Shown here: positions 27,820 through 36,283 of the stretch, piece after piece | Position numbering within the stretch: the stretch's first letter is position 1 | Layout: each line of letters begins with the position of its first letter | Assembly (NCBI GenBank): GCA_965203135.1 | Contig: CBDBBO010000003.1 | Location: 248,001 to 312,000, forward strand | Length of the DNA stretch: 64,000 nucleotides | Reading direction: 5' to 3' | Source: CATOSD01 sp965203135 | GTDB taxonomy: Bacteria; Chloroflexota; Dehalococcoidia; Lucifugimonadales; CATOSD01 | The notes under the pieces: model-generated | Database searches by the model: none | Seen by the model: only the letters and a program-made list of their open reading frames with translations | What the model was told of the DNA's origin: nothing | Program-made: the position numbers and the translations under genes

Positions 27820-28686
27820 CTAGGCCCTGATGTCCAGAATCGAGTACTGAGACTGGCCGCGGGGTGTCTCGACCTTCACTGTATCACCCTTCCTCTTGCC
27901 GATCAGCGCCATGCCGAGCGGCGACACGTCGGAGATCTTCTGCTCCAGCGAGTTGGCTTCGCTGCGGCTGACCAGTGTGTAGGTCTGCTCCCGCTTGGTC
28001 CTCGACTCCTGGACCTGGACGCGCATCCCCAGCCTTATCGTGGTGACGTTGCCCGTCCTCGCCGAAATTATGACCGAGGACTCGAGGGTCGACTCTATGG
28101 AACGGATACGGGAGTCGATCAGGCCCATCTGTTCCCTTGCGGCCTCCAGGGGAGCGTTTTCGCGGACGTCCTTGTCCGCGGCGGCGCGCTGGATTTGGCC
28201 AGCCGTCTTGGTCCGCTCTTCCTTCAGCTTTTCCAGCTCTTCCACGAGATTGTCGTGCCCCTCCTGGGTCAGTTCGTTGGGCGCCTGCTTGTCCACGCCC
28301 CCGGTCTTGACAGCGCTGTTGCGGGGCCTGCGTATCCGGAGGTGCTGCGCCAGCTTCTGGTCGGTGAACCCGCTCTTGTGGGAGTAGGTCAGAAAGTCGC
28401 GCACTATCTGGAGGCGCTCGGCGGCCTGTGGCGTCGTGCCGCTCCCGACCATCCTTTCCGCGTAGGTACCGATATCCGCGGGCTTAACCTTAGAAAAGAG
28501 TGTATCGGGCTTGCACCACCGTATGAACTTGTCCAGCTCGGTGTTGCTGCCGGACGTGGAGTGGGCGTCGGCCTCCTCCTTGACGCTGCGCGACTTAGCG
28601 CTTGCCCGCCTTGCCTTGCGCATAGCCAGGTGCTCGGCGTACTTTCCCGCGGCCTGAAGGATAGTTATGGACTCGTTCGATTCCAT
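27820..28686 (-). CDS. GreA/GreB-like transcript cleavage factor with N-terminal SAM-like domain
   Basis: 288 residues, nearly twice a normal GreA. Residues from about 135 form a Gre protein: the coiled-coil NELTQEGHDNLVEELEKLKEE with the tip DKDVRENAPLEAAREQ (equivalent to the acidic GDLSEN tip that stimulates RNA cleavage), then the C-terminal FKBP-like part ending DVSPLGMALIGKRKGDTVKV. The first ~130 residues contain DKFIRWCKP, ERLQIVRDFLTYSHKSGFTDQ and KLAQHLRIRR. This resembles the core-binding (SAM-like) domain of tyrosine recombinases, not the usual Gre N-terminus. Probably a specialised elongation factor or anti-backtracking factor. Confidence 0.85.
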   Translation of the reverse strand: MESNESITILQAAGKYAEHLAMRKARRASAKSRSVKEEADAHSTSGSNTELDKFIRWCKPDTLFSKVKPADIGTYAERMVGSGTTPQAAERLQIVRDFLTYSHKSGFTDQKLAQHLRIRRPRNSAVKTGGVDKQAPNELTQEGHDNLVEELEKLKEERTKTAGQIQRAAADKDVRENAPLEAAREQMGLIDSRIRSIESTLESSVIISARTGNVTTIRLGMRVQVQESRTKREQTYTLVSRSEANSLEQKISDVSPLGMALIGKRKGDTVKVETPRGQSQYSILDIRA

Positions 28687-28866
28687 GGTTCGGCCTCCTT
28701 CACCCTAAAGTCCGTCAATCTCATGTTAATGAAGCACAAACCTACATGTCAAACAAGCGAGCGACCACAAAACTGAGACTTCTCGACCGCCACGCCCTGC
28801 CGCACAGGGAAAGCGGCGCAACACCGGCTACCTTTGCGCACTGCGCGGACCCTATGAAGACTTGCC

Positions 28867-30092
28867 GTAACCGTCCCATAGGCGGTGGGAATGAAAAAGG
28901 CAGGGAATCTTGGTAAAGTCTGGTAAACGTACAACCGAACCAGACCAAGAGGCCCTGCCGATGCCCAGAGTAAGATTCACACTCCCACAAGTCAAGCTCT
29001 CTCCGGACACCCGACCGCCAGCCTGCGTACACTGCGGTGGCATTTACCTGAACCGGCACGGGTCGGTGACAAAGCCCATCAGTGACCTCCACGTCAGTGA
29101 GGTGACGGTGGACAGATACCGCTGCTGTGACTGCAAACGCACCTTCAGACACTACCCGCAAGGGGTCGACCATTGTGACCGGAGTCATCGTCTCAGGGGG
29201 TTTGCGGCGCTGAGTTGGGCGCTGGGGTTGTCTTTGCGTTCTGTGAGTCACCTGCTGGGGGCTTTGGGATGTGAGCTGTCCAGGATGAGTGTGTGGCGTG
29301 ACGTTCAGCAGTCAGGGTCGAACGCGCTGAGTGGATGGTTGAGCCGGCATCGTGGTCGGGTGAGGGTGATGGGAGCGGACGAGACTGTGGTGAAAGTGGG
29401 CGGCAGACAGACTGTGGTCGGGTTCGTCACAGACGCCCAGAGCGGGCGGTTGGTGGGAATGGACGTGCTGGTCCAACGCGACAGCGAGGGCTTCGTGAGA
29501 TGGCTTGAGGGATACGTGGGCAGGTTCGGAGTGGAAGCTGTGGTGACAGACGACCTCAACACCTACAAGCCGGCGGTCGAACAGTTGGGAGTGGAGCACC
29601 AACTGTGCATCGCGCACGTGAGGAAATGGGTGTGGAATCGACTCGGCAGGATACAGGGGTGGGACTGGTACAAGGCGAGGATATGGCTCCTTGTGGCCGA
29701 GTTGCCCGGTGGGGGCGGTCGAGAGTTGCTTGGGATGGAACGCGCGGTTCGTGGGCACCCGATGCTTCACAGACTGGTGGTGGAGTTGTGCGAGAAATGG
29801 CGGTCACTGACATGTCACCAACGAGTGAGAGGGATGCCACAGACCAACAACTGTACGGAGCGGGCGATAGGCAGAAGCAAGGTAAGGTACAAGACGATAA
29901 GGGGGTACAAGAGCGAATCGGGGATGATGAACGGGTTCGGACTCACACAGTGGGTATGGAGCAGTCGGGACGGCCTCGATCTCGGTGAACTGGTTGCCGC
30001 CTAGATCAAAGCCCTTCCAAACCCACACCGCCCAGCCCAAGTTCCCTCCCTCTATCCCTCCCAAACTTCCCCACCACCTATGGGACGGTTAC
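28867..30092 (+). mobile_element. 1226-bp insertion sequence, copy 1
   Basis: Imperfect terminal inverted repeats start GTAACCGTCCCATAGG at the left end and end CCTATGGGACGGTTAC at the right. The element is flanked by an exact 8-bp direct repeat GACTTGCC (28859-28866 and 30093-30100). The second copy at 53510-54735 has the same length and only one difference that I noticed (near 28917). It sits between the Gre gene and the promoter of an ABC lipoprotein gene. Confidence 0.95.
28961..30004 (+). CDS. DDE transposase with N-terminal zinc-ribbon
   Basis: 347 residues from ATG 28961; an upstream TTG at 28910 would add 17 residues. The N-terminus has CVHCGG and CCDCKRTFRHYP (two CxxC pairs, zinc-ribbon). 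The catalytic triad is visible as GADETVVKVGG, VVTDDLNTYKP and NNCTERAIGRSK. An 8-bp target duplication and E-x6-K spacing fit IS6/IS240-, ISL3- or IS1595-type elements; the family is not settled. Intact, so likely functional. Confidence 0.92.
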   Translation: MPRVRFTLPQVKLSPDTRPPACVHCGGIYLNRHGSVTKPISDLHVSEVTVDRYRCCDCKRTFRHYPQGVDHCDRSHRLRGFAALSWALGLSLRSVSHLLGALGCELSRMSVWRDVQQSGSNALSGWLSRHRGRVRVMGADETVVKVGGRQTVVGFVTDAQSGRLVGMDVLVQRDSEGFVRWLEGYVGRFGVEAVVTDDLNTYKPAVEQLGVEHQLCIAHVRKWVWNRLGRIQGWDWYKARIWLLVAELPGGGGRELLGMERAVRGHPMLHRLVVELCEKWRSLTCHQRVRGMPQTNNCTERAIGRSKVRYKTIRGYKSESGMMNGFGLTQWVWSSRDGLDLGELVAA

Positions 30093-30107
30093 GACTTGCC
30101 CGCGTTG

Positions 30108-30136
30108 TTGACAGTGTGTTGACTTGACAGTATCAT
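30108..30136 (+). promoter_or_regulatory. sigma-70-like promoter for the ABC lipoprotein gene
   Basis: TTGACA at 30108-30113, 17 bases, TATCAT at 30131-30136. The IS copy and its right-hand target duplication end only eight bases upstream, so the insertion spared the core promoter. Confidence 0.72.
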
Positions 30137-30278
30137 TCGCGCGGCGGCCGGTAGGTTCTCAGCCGCGCTGCCGGCCCCCTTCTGTCAACGAACGAGCACT
30201 ACCGCTGAAGTAAGCTTGGCGGGTAATCCCTTGGTCCACTGGGGGCGCGCCGCGACCGAGGTTTTCGAGGAGGTCCCT

Positions 30279-31979
30279 ATGAGTTTGAAGATTGCAAGGG
30301 CAAGCGGGTTCGCGTGCCTGTGGCTGCTGGCATCGCTTCTGGTACTGGCCGCGTGCTCCAGTGCCGAGGAAGAGGAGCCCGCTCCGACGACGGCCGCCAC
30401 TTCGGCGCCGGTGACGTCGCAGGCGCAACCGACCGTGGCTCCACCACAACCGACCGCGCCCCCTGCCGACGCGCCGCAGACAGGCGGCACTCTCAGATTC
30501 GGCATTCCCGAGCCTAACAGCTTCGATCCCCAGGCGACCTGGTCGGTTGTCGCCGGAAACATCGCCGGCATGTACGGCGATGTTCTCGTTTCCCGCCACC
30601 CCGAGACATACGACTTCCTTCCTGGGGGATTGGCGAACTCTTGGGACGTCTCGGAGGACATGCTCACCTGGACGTTCAAACTGAAGGACGGCATAACTTT
30701 CCACGATGGTACACCTTTCGACGCCGAAGCCATGGCCGCGTCCTACAGACACGGTGCCGACGTTGGCTGGGTGCCCAAAATCTACCTGCCGCCGGAAGCT
30801 GACATCTTCGCGCAAGACGCGACGACGTTCGTCATCAAGTCTCCCAAGATTTACGGCCCCATGCTGGATCACATTTCCTGGCCCGCCTGGTTCATTGTGA
30901 CCGCGGAACATCATCGCGCGGTCGTGGGAGAAGAGGACTACGGCACGCAGCCCATCGGTACCGGCGCCTTCAAGTTCGACGAGTGGGTGCGCGGCGACAA
31001 CGCCACACTCTCCCGAAATGCCGACTACAATTGGGGCCCCGCCTTCTACGAGAACCGCGGCGCCCCCTACGTCGACGGCATATTCATCAAGTTCATCGAG
31101 GAAGAAGCCGTCCTCAACGCGGCTGTGCAGGCCGAGGAAATCGACGTCGTTTATGTGCCCAACCAGTTCGCGGCCGACCTCCGTAACGACGACCGGTTCG
31201 AGTTTCACACGCGGCGGTCGGGGCGTCTGAGCGCGCTGTCCATGAACCACGAGGCGGCGCCTCTGGATGACGTGAAGGTGCGGCAGGCGCTGATGGTGGC
31301 CGTTGACCGCGACAGGATCATCCAAGTCATGGAGCAGGGCGAGGGCTTCCCGCAGTACGGCCAGGTGGTGCGCGCTTTGCCCTTCTACGACCAGGCCTTC
31401 GAAGACGAGTCTGCCGCTATGAACGCCTACAACCCTGACCGCGCGCTGGACCTGCTGGGCCAAGCCGGCTGGGTGAAGGGCAGTGACGGCAAGCTGGCCA
31501 AGGACGGGACGCCGCTGGAGTTCAACTTCATCCAGACAGGGTCCGAACGGAATGTGCGAATGGGAAGTCTGCTGCAGGCACAACTAGAAGAGCTCGGCAT
31601 CACAATCAAGCTGGAGACTCTGGAATCGGCAACGCACAACGCGAGGCGCAAGGAAGGAGACTTCGATCTGCGTCACTCCGGGTACGCGACGCTGACAGCG
31701 GACATACTGTCGTTCTTCTGGCACCCGACCCAGAGTTCCAACCTGGACCGCATTTCGGACGAGAAGTTCGCGGAGCTTCTGGACGCGGCGCGCCACAGCC
31801 TGGGCGACGCCAGGGCCGTGGCAAACCACGAGGTGCAAAAGTACTTCCGTGACGAGGCCATGGTGATTCCGCTGATCAATCCCAACTCCAATACGCTGGT
31901 GAACGGCCGGGTGCGAGGATTCATCGCACACCGCAACTCGATGGACTGGAAAGTCAACGACGCCTGGATCAAGCAATAG
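30279..31979 (+). CDS. ABC transporter substrate-binding lipoprotein (family 5)
   Basis: 566 residues from ATG 30279 behind GAGGAGGT. The signal peptide ends in a lipobox with Cys26 (LVLAACSS), followed by an acidic then Thr/Pro-rich linker and GGTLRFGIPEPNSFDPQ, the usual start of a family 5 binding domain. GTGAFKFDEWVRGD and VRQALMVAVDRDRI are family motifs. It serves the permeases encoded at 32164 and 33146. A 17-bp perfect hairpin downstream may protect this part of the transcript. Ligand unknown. Confidence 0.93.
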   Translation: MSLKIARASGFACLWLLASLLVLAACSSAEEEEPAPTTAATSAPVTSQAQPTVAPPQPTAPPADAPQTGGTLRFGIPEPNSFDPQATWSVVAGNIAGMYGDVLVSRHPETYDFLPGGLANSWDVSEDMLTWTFKLKDGITFHDGTPFDAEAMAASYRHGADVGWVPKIYLPPEADIFAQDATTFVIKSPKIYGPMLDHISWPAWFIVTAEHHRAVVGEEDYGTQPIGTGAFKFDEWVRGDNATLSRNADYNWGPAFYENRGAPYVDGIFIKFIEEEAVLNAAVQAEEIDVVYVPNQFAADLRNDDRFEFHTRRSGRLSALSMNHEAAPLDDVKVRQALMVAVDRDRIIQVMEQGEGFPQYGQVVRALPFYDQAFEDESAAMNAYNPDRALDLLGQAGWVKGSDGKLAKDGTPLEFNFIQTGSERNVRMGSLLQAQLEELGITIKLETLESATHNARRKEGDFDLRHSGYATLTADILSFFWHPTQSSNLDRISDEKFAELLDAARHSLGDARAVANHEVQKYFRDEAMVIPLINPNSNTLVNGRVRGFIAHRNSMDWKVNDAWIKQ

Positions 31980-32048
31980 AACTATCGCCAACGTTGCGGC
32001 GGGTAACCGGAAGGTCGTCCGACGGGACTGCGGCATCTAGCTGATTTC

Positions 32049-32085
32049 GCCCACGAGTGCCGGGGCATCCCCGGCACTCGTGGGC
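32049..32085. terminator. 17-bp perfect hairpin between lipoprotein and permease genes
   Basis: GCCCACGAGTGCCGGGG (32049-32065) pairs exactly with 32069-32085 across the loop CAT. There is no T-run. Placed within an ABC operon after the binding-protein gene, it probably stabilises the upstream message or causes partial termination, giving excess binding protein. Confidence 0.7.
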
Positions 32086-32163
32086 AAGCCGGAGCGACCC
32101 TCCCCGTTAGAGTGGTGCGGGCGCTCGTCAACACCCCTGAGATTCCCCACACGGGCACGGCGC

Positions 32164-33087
32164 ATGTACCGTTACATCCTCAGGCGAATGCTCATACTCA
32201 TCCCGCTGGTGTGGGCTATCGTGTCAATCACTTTCCTCGCGTTGAACGCGACGCCGGGCGATCCGATCACGGAGATGATCGAGGAGATCCAGCCCGGCCC
32301 CGAAATCGAGCAAATGCTGAGGGAGCAATACGGCCTCGACAAGCCGCTGCACGTGCAGTACTTTCGCTACCTCTGGGGCGTCGCGCGGGGAGACCTTGGA
32401 CGCTCGATCACAACCCGGGCGCCGGTCGTGGACGAAATCTTACTGAGATTTCCGAGCACGTTGCAGCTCGCCCTCGCCGGCATGGGCGTAGCGGTGGGAA
32501 TCGGGCTGGTGTTCGGCATACTCGCGGCGGTCACTCGGGTGCCGGGCGCCGGTTTTTCCATCATGGTTGGCGCTCTGTTCGGCATCTCCATGCCCAATTT
32601 CTGGCTGGGGTTGATGCTCATATTGTTTTTCGGTGTCCAGCTCGGATGGTTTCCTGTCCTCGGTGGCTCCGGACTCCACTCGCTTGTGCTGCCCGCAATA
32701 ACGCTGGGCGTATCGTCGGGCGCCGTGCTCGCCAGACTGACCAGATCGAGTATGCTCGAGGTGGTGAGGCAGGACTACATCAGGACCGCGCGGTCGAAGG
32801 GACTGGGCGAGCAGGTTGTCATCTATCGACACGCGTTGCGCAACGCCCTGATTCCGATAGTGACGGTGAGCGGAATCCAGTTTGGAAACCTGCTCGGCGG
32901 CACCGTGATAATAGAGTCTGTGTTCGCGCGGGCCGGGGTTGGCAGGGTCGCCATAGACGCCATCCAGCAGCGCGACATCCCCCTGGTGCTCGGCGTGGTG
33001 ATGTTCTTCGCGGTAATCTACGTCATCACCAATTTGCTGGTGGACATCAGCTACGGCTTTCTCGATCCACGCATCCGTTATGAATAG
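32164..33087 (+). CDS. ABC transporter permease, DppB/OppB type
   Basis: 307 residues from ATG 32164 (MYRYILRRMLILIPLVW). A longer frame from 32080 runs through the intergenic hairpin region and lacks homology. ALNATPGDPITEM, the loop VVRQDYIRTARSKGLGEQVV and the end ISYGFLDPRIRYE are DppB hallmarks. Six membrane helices. Forms the channel with the DppC-like protein encoded next. Confidence 0.93.
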   Translation: MYRYILRRMLILIPLVWAIVSITFLALNATPGDPITEMIEEIQPGPEIEQMLREQYGLDKPLHVQYFRYLWGVARGDLGRSITTRAPVVDEILLRFPSTLQLALAGMGVAVGIGLVFGILAAVTRVPGAGFSIMVGALFGISMPNFWLGLMLILFFGVQLGWFPVLGGSGLHSLVLPAITLGVSSGAVLARLTRSSMLEVVRQDYIRTARSKGLGEQVVIYRHALRNALIPIVTVSGIQFGNLLGGTVIIESVFARAGVGRVAIDAIQQRDIPLVLGVVMFFAVIYVITNLLVDISYGFLDPRIRYE

Positions 33088-33145
33088 ACAGGAATCGCTT
33101 ACCTGAAGTGCTGCACAGGAGCGCAAAGGCAATTGGAGACGAAGC

Positions 33146-34009
33146 TTGAATAGAGCGTGGGTGACAAACGCAGCCACCTACCTGAGGTACAACAAGGTCG
33201 CATCGCTGTGGATTGTCATTCTGGCCGCCATCTGGCTCATCGCGCTGTTCGCGCCGCTGGTCGCGACACATGAGCCTCTGAAGCAGAGCGCCGATCTGCT
33301 GCAACCTCCGTCGACCTCGCACTGGATGGGCACCGACGAGTTCGGGCGCGACCTGTTTAGCCGGATCGTCTACGGCGGCCGGATCTCCCTCTCGGTCGGC
33401 ATCATCGCGGTGACTATCGCCGTGCTGGTAGGCAGCACGCTCGGCCTAATTTCCGGCTACGTCGGCGGGTTGATCGACACCGCCATCATGCGCTTTATCG
33501 ACGGCCTGATGGCCTTCCCCAGCATCATCCTGGCCATCCTCATAATGGCTGTGCTCGGCCCGAGCCTGGTCAACCTGATGATAGCCGTCGGCATAAGCGC
33601 CGTCCCCTGGTACGCGCGCACCGTCCGAGGCTCCACGCTCCAGGTGAAGCAAACTCAGTACGTGGAGTCGTCCCAGGCCGTCGGGGCGGGCATGCTGCGC
33701 ATAATGCGGCGGCACATCCTGCCAAACGTCGCGGCGCCCATTATCGTGCTCGGCACACTCGGAATGGCGACGTCGATACTGGCCATAGCCGGCCTGAGCT
33801 TCCTCGGGCTGGGCGCTCGTCCCCCGTCGCCGGAGTGGGGAGCCATGCTCTCGTCGGCCCGCACCTACATGGGCAGGGCCGGCTGGTACGCGACCTTCCC
33901 CGGGTTGGCGATAATGATCTCGGTTCTGGCGATGAACATCATCGGAGACGCCTTGCGCGACATTCTGGACCCCAGGCTCCGAGGCAGCATCGGCGTGGGG
34001 CAGAGATAG
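33146..34009 (+). CDS. ABC transporter permease, DppC/OppC type
   Basis: 287 residues from TTG 33146, seven bases after GGAG. WMGTDEFGRDLFSRIVYGGR and the C-terminal LGLGARPPSPEWGAML with LRDILDPRLRGS are DppC signatures. Last gene of the importer; as in the first importer no ATP-binding subunits are encoded beside it, so it must share ATPases from elsewhere. Confidence 0.93.
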   Translation: MNRAWVTNAATYLRYNKVASLWIVILAAIWLIALFAPLVATHEPLKQSADLLQPPSTSHWMGTDEFGRDLFSRIVYGGRISLSVGIIAVTIAVLVGSTLGLISGYVGGLIDTAIMRFIDGLMAFPSIILAILIMAVLGPSLVNLMIAVGISAVPWYARTVRGSTLQVKQTQYVESSQAVGAGMLRIMRRHILPNVAAPIIVLGTLGMATSILAIAGLSFLGLGARPPSPEWGAMLSSARTYMGRAGWYATFPGLAIMISVLAMNIIGDALRDILDPRLRGSIGVGQR

Positions 34010-34014
34010 CCGGC

Positions 34015-34500
34015 CTACGTCTCCTCTTCAACGGCGTAGGTGCTGATGTCGAGCCCGTACAGGCGCTTGCGAATATCGAGATTGATGAAGGTCTCGGTTT
34101 TCCTCACACCCGGTATGACGCCGACCTTAGTAAGCAGCAGGTTGCTGAGCTCGGTTGACGTCTTGAGCGTCGCCCACGCGAACACGTCGTAGGCTCCCGT
34201 GCTCACGGTGACCCACGTGATCTCGGGGATCGCTGTCAGCGCGTCCGCGACCAATCCCACCTTGTCGGACTCGACCTGCACGCCTATCAGCACCTCGGAC
34301 TCGTAGCCGAGCTTGTTCGGGTCCGGAACGGCGACGATCTTTATCAGACCTTCTTTGACCAGGCGTTTGATGCGGCGCCGGACCGTTTCCTCGCTAACGG
34401 GCACGTCGTCCCGCTCGGCAATGCCGGCGTTGGTGAGTGAGCCGTTCTTCTGAAGATGTGAAACTATTGCGACGTCTAGGTAGTCCAACTGGTAGGTCAT
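34015..34500 (-). CDS. Lrp/AsnC family transcriptional regulator
   Basis: 161 residues. An N-terminal winged helix (YLDVAIVSHLQKNGSLTNAG, VSEETVRRRIKRLVKEGLI) is followed by a RAM ligand-binding domain (ESEVLIGVQVESDKVG, TGAYDVFAWATLKTS, TKVGVIPGVRKTETFI). Convergent with the ABC permease gene and divergent from citrate synthase, so it may control either; amino acids are the usual effectors. Confidence 0.92.
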   Translation of the reverse strand: MTYQLDYLDVAIVSHLQKNGSLTNAGIAERDDVPVSEETVRRRIKRLVKEGLIKIVAVPDPNKLGYESEVLIGVQVESDKVGLVADALTAIPEITWVTVSTGAYDVFAWATLKTSTELSNLLLTKVGVIPGVRKTETFINLDIRKRLYGLDISTYAVEEET

Positions 34501-34699
34501 TTTCGCGGAATCAACCTCTCACCGACTGGGAGCGCTCATGCTTTCCCATCCTGCCGGTTCCGCCTTTCTCGGTCCAAGAATCCGGCGCCGAAAGCACTCG
34601 CTAGACTTCAAATGTATCTACATTTTAAAGGACGTGGGCGCACTTTTCAAAACCTCGATACATGCCGCCAATCCCGATGGCAGGGACGCGCGCATTTTG

Positions 34700-34728
34700 T
34701 TGACACCCCAATTGGCGAGTGCTAGAAT
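34700..34728 (+). promoter_or_regulatory. sigma-70-like promoter for citrate synthase
   Basis: TTGACA (34700-34705), 17 bases, TAGAAT (34723-34728). Near consensus. It lies in the 338-base gap between the Lrp-family gene and citrate synthase; the rest of the gap shows no coding frame or RNA gene that I can support. Confidence 0.8.
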
Positions 34729-34838
34729 CAGCGTGCCTTGCGGGTGTGGACGCGCCGCGCCCCGGGCGGCCAGCGCGTTCGATTTTGTGAACGCACGCGC
34801 TTGACGGAATAACAACCGAGGCCTGGGAGGATTGCCAT

Positions 34839-35978
34839 ATGACCGAGGAAAAGGTCGAACTACATCGTGGCCTCCGCGACGTCTACATTGACAGGACGAC
34901 CTCCAGCTTCATCGACGGAAACATCGGTAAGCTGCTTTACAGGGGTTACAACATAGACGATCTGGCAGAACACTCCACTTTCGAGGAGATAATCTATCTG
35001 CTGCTCTATGAAAAGCTGCCGAACCGCAAGGAACTCGAAGAGTTCGACGCCGAATTGAAGGCGAACAGGCAGCTCCCGGACGAAGTTATCGACATCATCA
35101 AGCTGACCAAGAGCGCCCACCCGATGGACGTTCTACGCACCGCCGTCTCGGCACTCGCGACCTTCGACTCCGACGTGAACGACAACTCCAGGGAGGCCAC
35201 CCTTCGGAAGGGCGTCCGCCTCACCGCCCAGGCGCCGACCGTCGTCGCCTCCCACGCCCGCATCCGTGAGGGCAAGGAGCCTGTGGACCCCGACGACTCC
35301 CTGAGCCACGCGGGCAACTTCCTGTACATGCTCTCCGGCGAAAAGCCCGATCCCCAGGACGTTCGCCTCATCGACAAGGACTTTGTGCTCCACGCCGAGC
35401 ACGGCGTAAATGCCTCGTCGTTCGGCGCCAGGGTCGCCGCCTCCACCCAGGCCGACCTCCACTGCGCCGTCGCCACCGGCGTGTCCGTCCTCAAGGGCCC
35501 CTCGCACGGCGGCGCGGCGGAAGAAGTGATGAAGATGGCCCTGGACATCGGCAACGAAGAGAACGCCGAAAGTTACGTTCGCGACATGCTGAGCAGGCGC
35601 GAAAGGGTGATGGGTTTCGGCCACCGCGTCTACAAGGCAACTGATCCTCGCGCCAACCACCTGCGCCCCGACGCCCAAGCGCTCGGCGAGCGCAAAGGAC
35701 AACCCAAGTGGTTCTCCATACTGCGGACCGTCTCCGAGGTCATGGAACCCTACTCACGCCGGGGCATCTGCGAGAACGTCGACTTCTGGTCCGGCGCTAT
35801 CTACTACCTGCTCGACATCCCCGACGACCTGTTCATCTCCATATTCACCATGGGGCGCATCCCCGGCTGGACCTCCCAGGTGGTCGAACAGTTCGAGAAC
35901 AACATCCTGCTGAGGCCGAGACTCCAGTACACCGGCCCGATGGACCTCGAGTACACGCCGATCGACGAAAGGGAGTGA
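34839..35978 (+). CDS. gltA: citrate synthase
   Basis: 379 residues, the short (archaeal/Gram-positive-like) form, ATG 34839 after GGGAGG. GLRDVYIDRTTSSFIDG and LLYRGYNIDDLAEHSTFEE open the protein. Catalytic His are in HAEHGVNASSF and VMGFGHRVYKATDPR, and the Asp-bearing segment is around NVDFWSGAIYYLL. It condenses oxaloacetate and acetyl-CoA. 2-Methylcitrate synthase activity is possible for this subfamily. Confidence 0.94.
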   Translation: MTEEKVELHRGLRDVYIDRTTSSFIDGNIGKLLYRGYNIDDLAEHSTFEEIIYLLLYEKLPNRKELEEFDAELKANRQLPDEVIDIIKLTKSAHPMDVLRTAVSALATFDSDVNDNSREATLRKGVRLTAQAPTVVASHARIREGKEPVDPDDSLSHAGNFLYMLSGEKPDPQDVRLIDKDFVLHAEHGVNASSFGARVAASTQADLHCAVATGVSVLKGPSHGGAAEEVMKMALDIGNEENAESYVRDMLSRRERVMGFGHRVYKATDPRANHLRPDAQALGERKGQPKWFSILRTVSEVMEPYSRRGICENVDFWSGAIYYLLDIPDDLFISIFTMGRIPGWTSQVVEQFENNILLRPRLQYTGPMDLEYTPIDERE

Positions 35979-36024
35979 CCCGGAACCACACCGTTAACCC
36001 CTTTAGCGCGCAGGGGAATTGAAA

Positions 36025-36228
36025 GTGACGACTGAAGAGACTCAGGACGTCGAACCGGCGTCGGATTGCCAGCACCATTGGATGATCGCCAGCCCCAACG
36101 GGCCCACCAGCATGGGCGAATGCAAGCTGTGTGGCGCGCAAGCCGAGTTTCGCAACTCCATCCCCGGCTCCGGCTGGGACCGGGAGAGCGCCCAGAGCAG
36201 AAGAGCACGCCAGGCGCGCGGAGGCTGA
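36025..36228 (+). CDS. small zinc-ribbon-like protein, unknown function
   Basis: 67 residues from GTG 36025, eight bases after AGGGG; a TTG at 36019 is too close to the ribosome site. Centre: DCQHHWMIASPNG then GECKLCGAQAEFRNSI, giving a C-x-H-H plus CxxC arrangement that could bind one zinc. The tail is basic. It lies 46 bases after citrate synthase and 55 before the MidA-like gene. Confidence 0.65.
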   Translation: MTTEETQDVEPASDCQHHWMIASPNGPTSMGECKLCGAQAEFRNSIPGSGWDRESAQSRRARQARGG

Positions 36229-36283
36229 GCCCGCGCCGCTGATTCAAGCCGCCCGCCAGGACGCCGATTCCCACCGCCACGCC

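Noticed and set aside
34712..34731. CIRCE operator at GAGTGCTAG in the citrate synthase promoter
   Set aside because: Only one half-site is present; the inverted TTAGCACTC half is absent.
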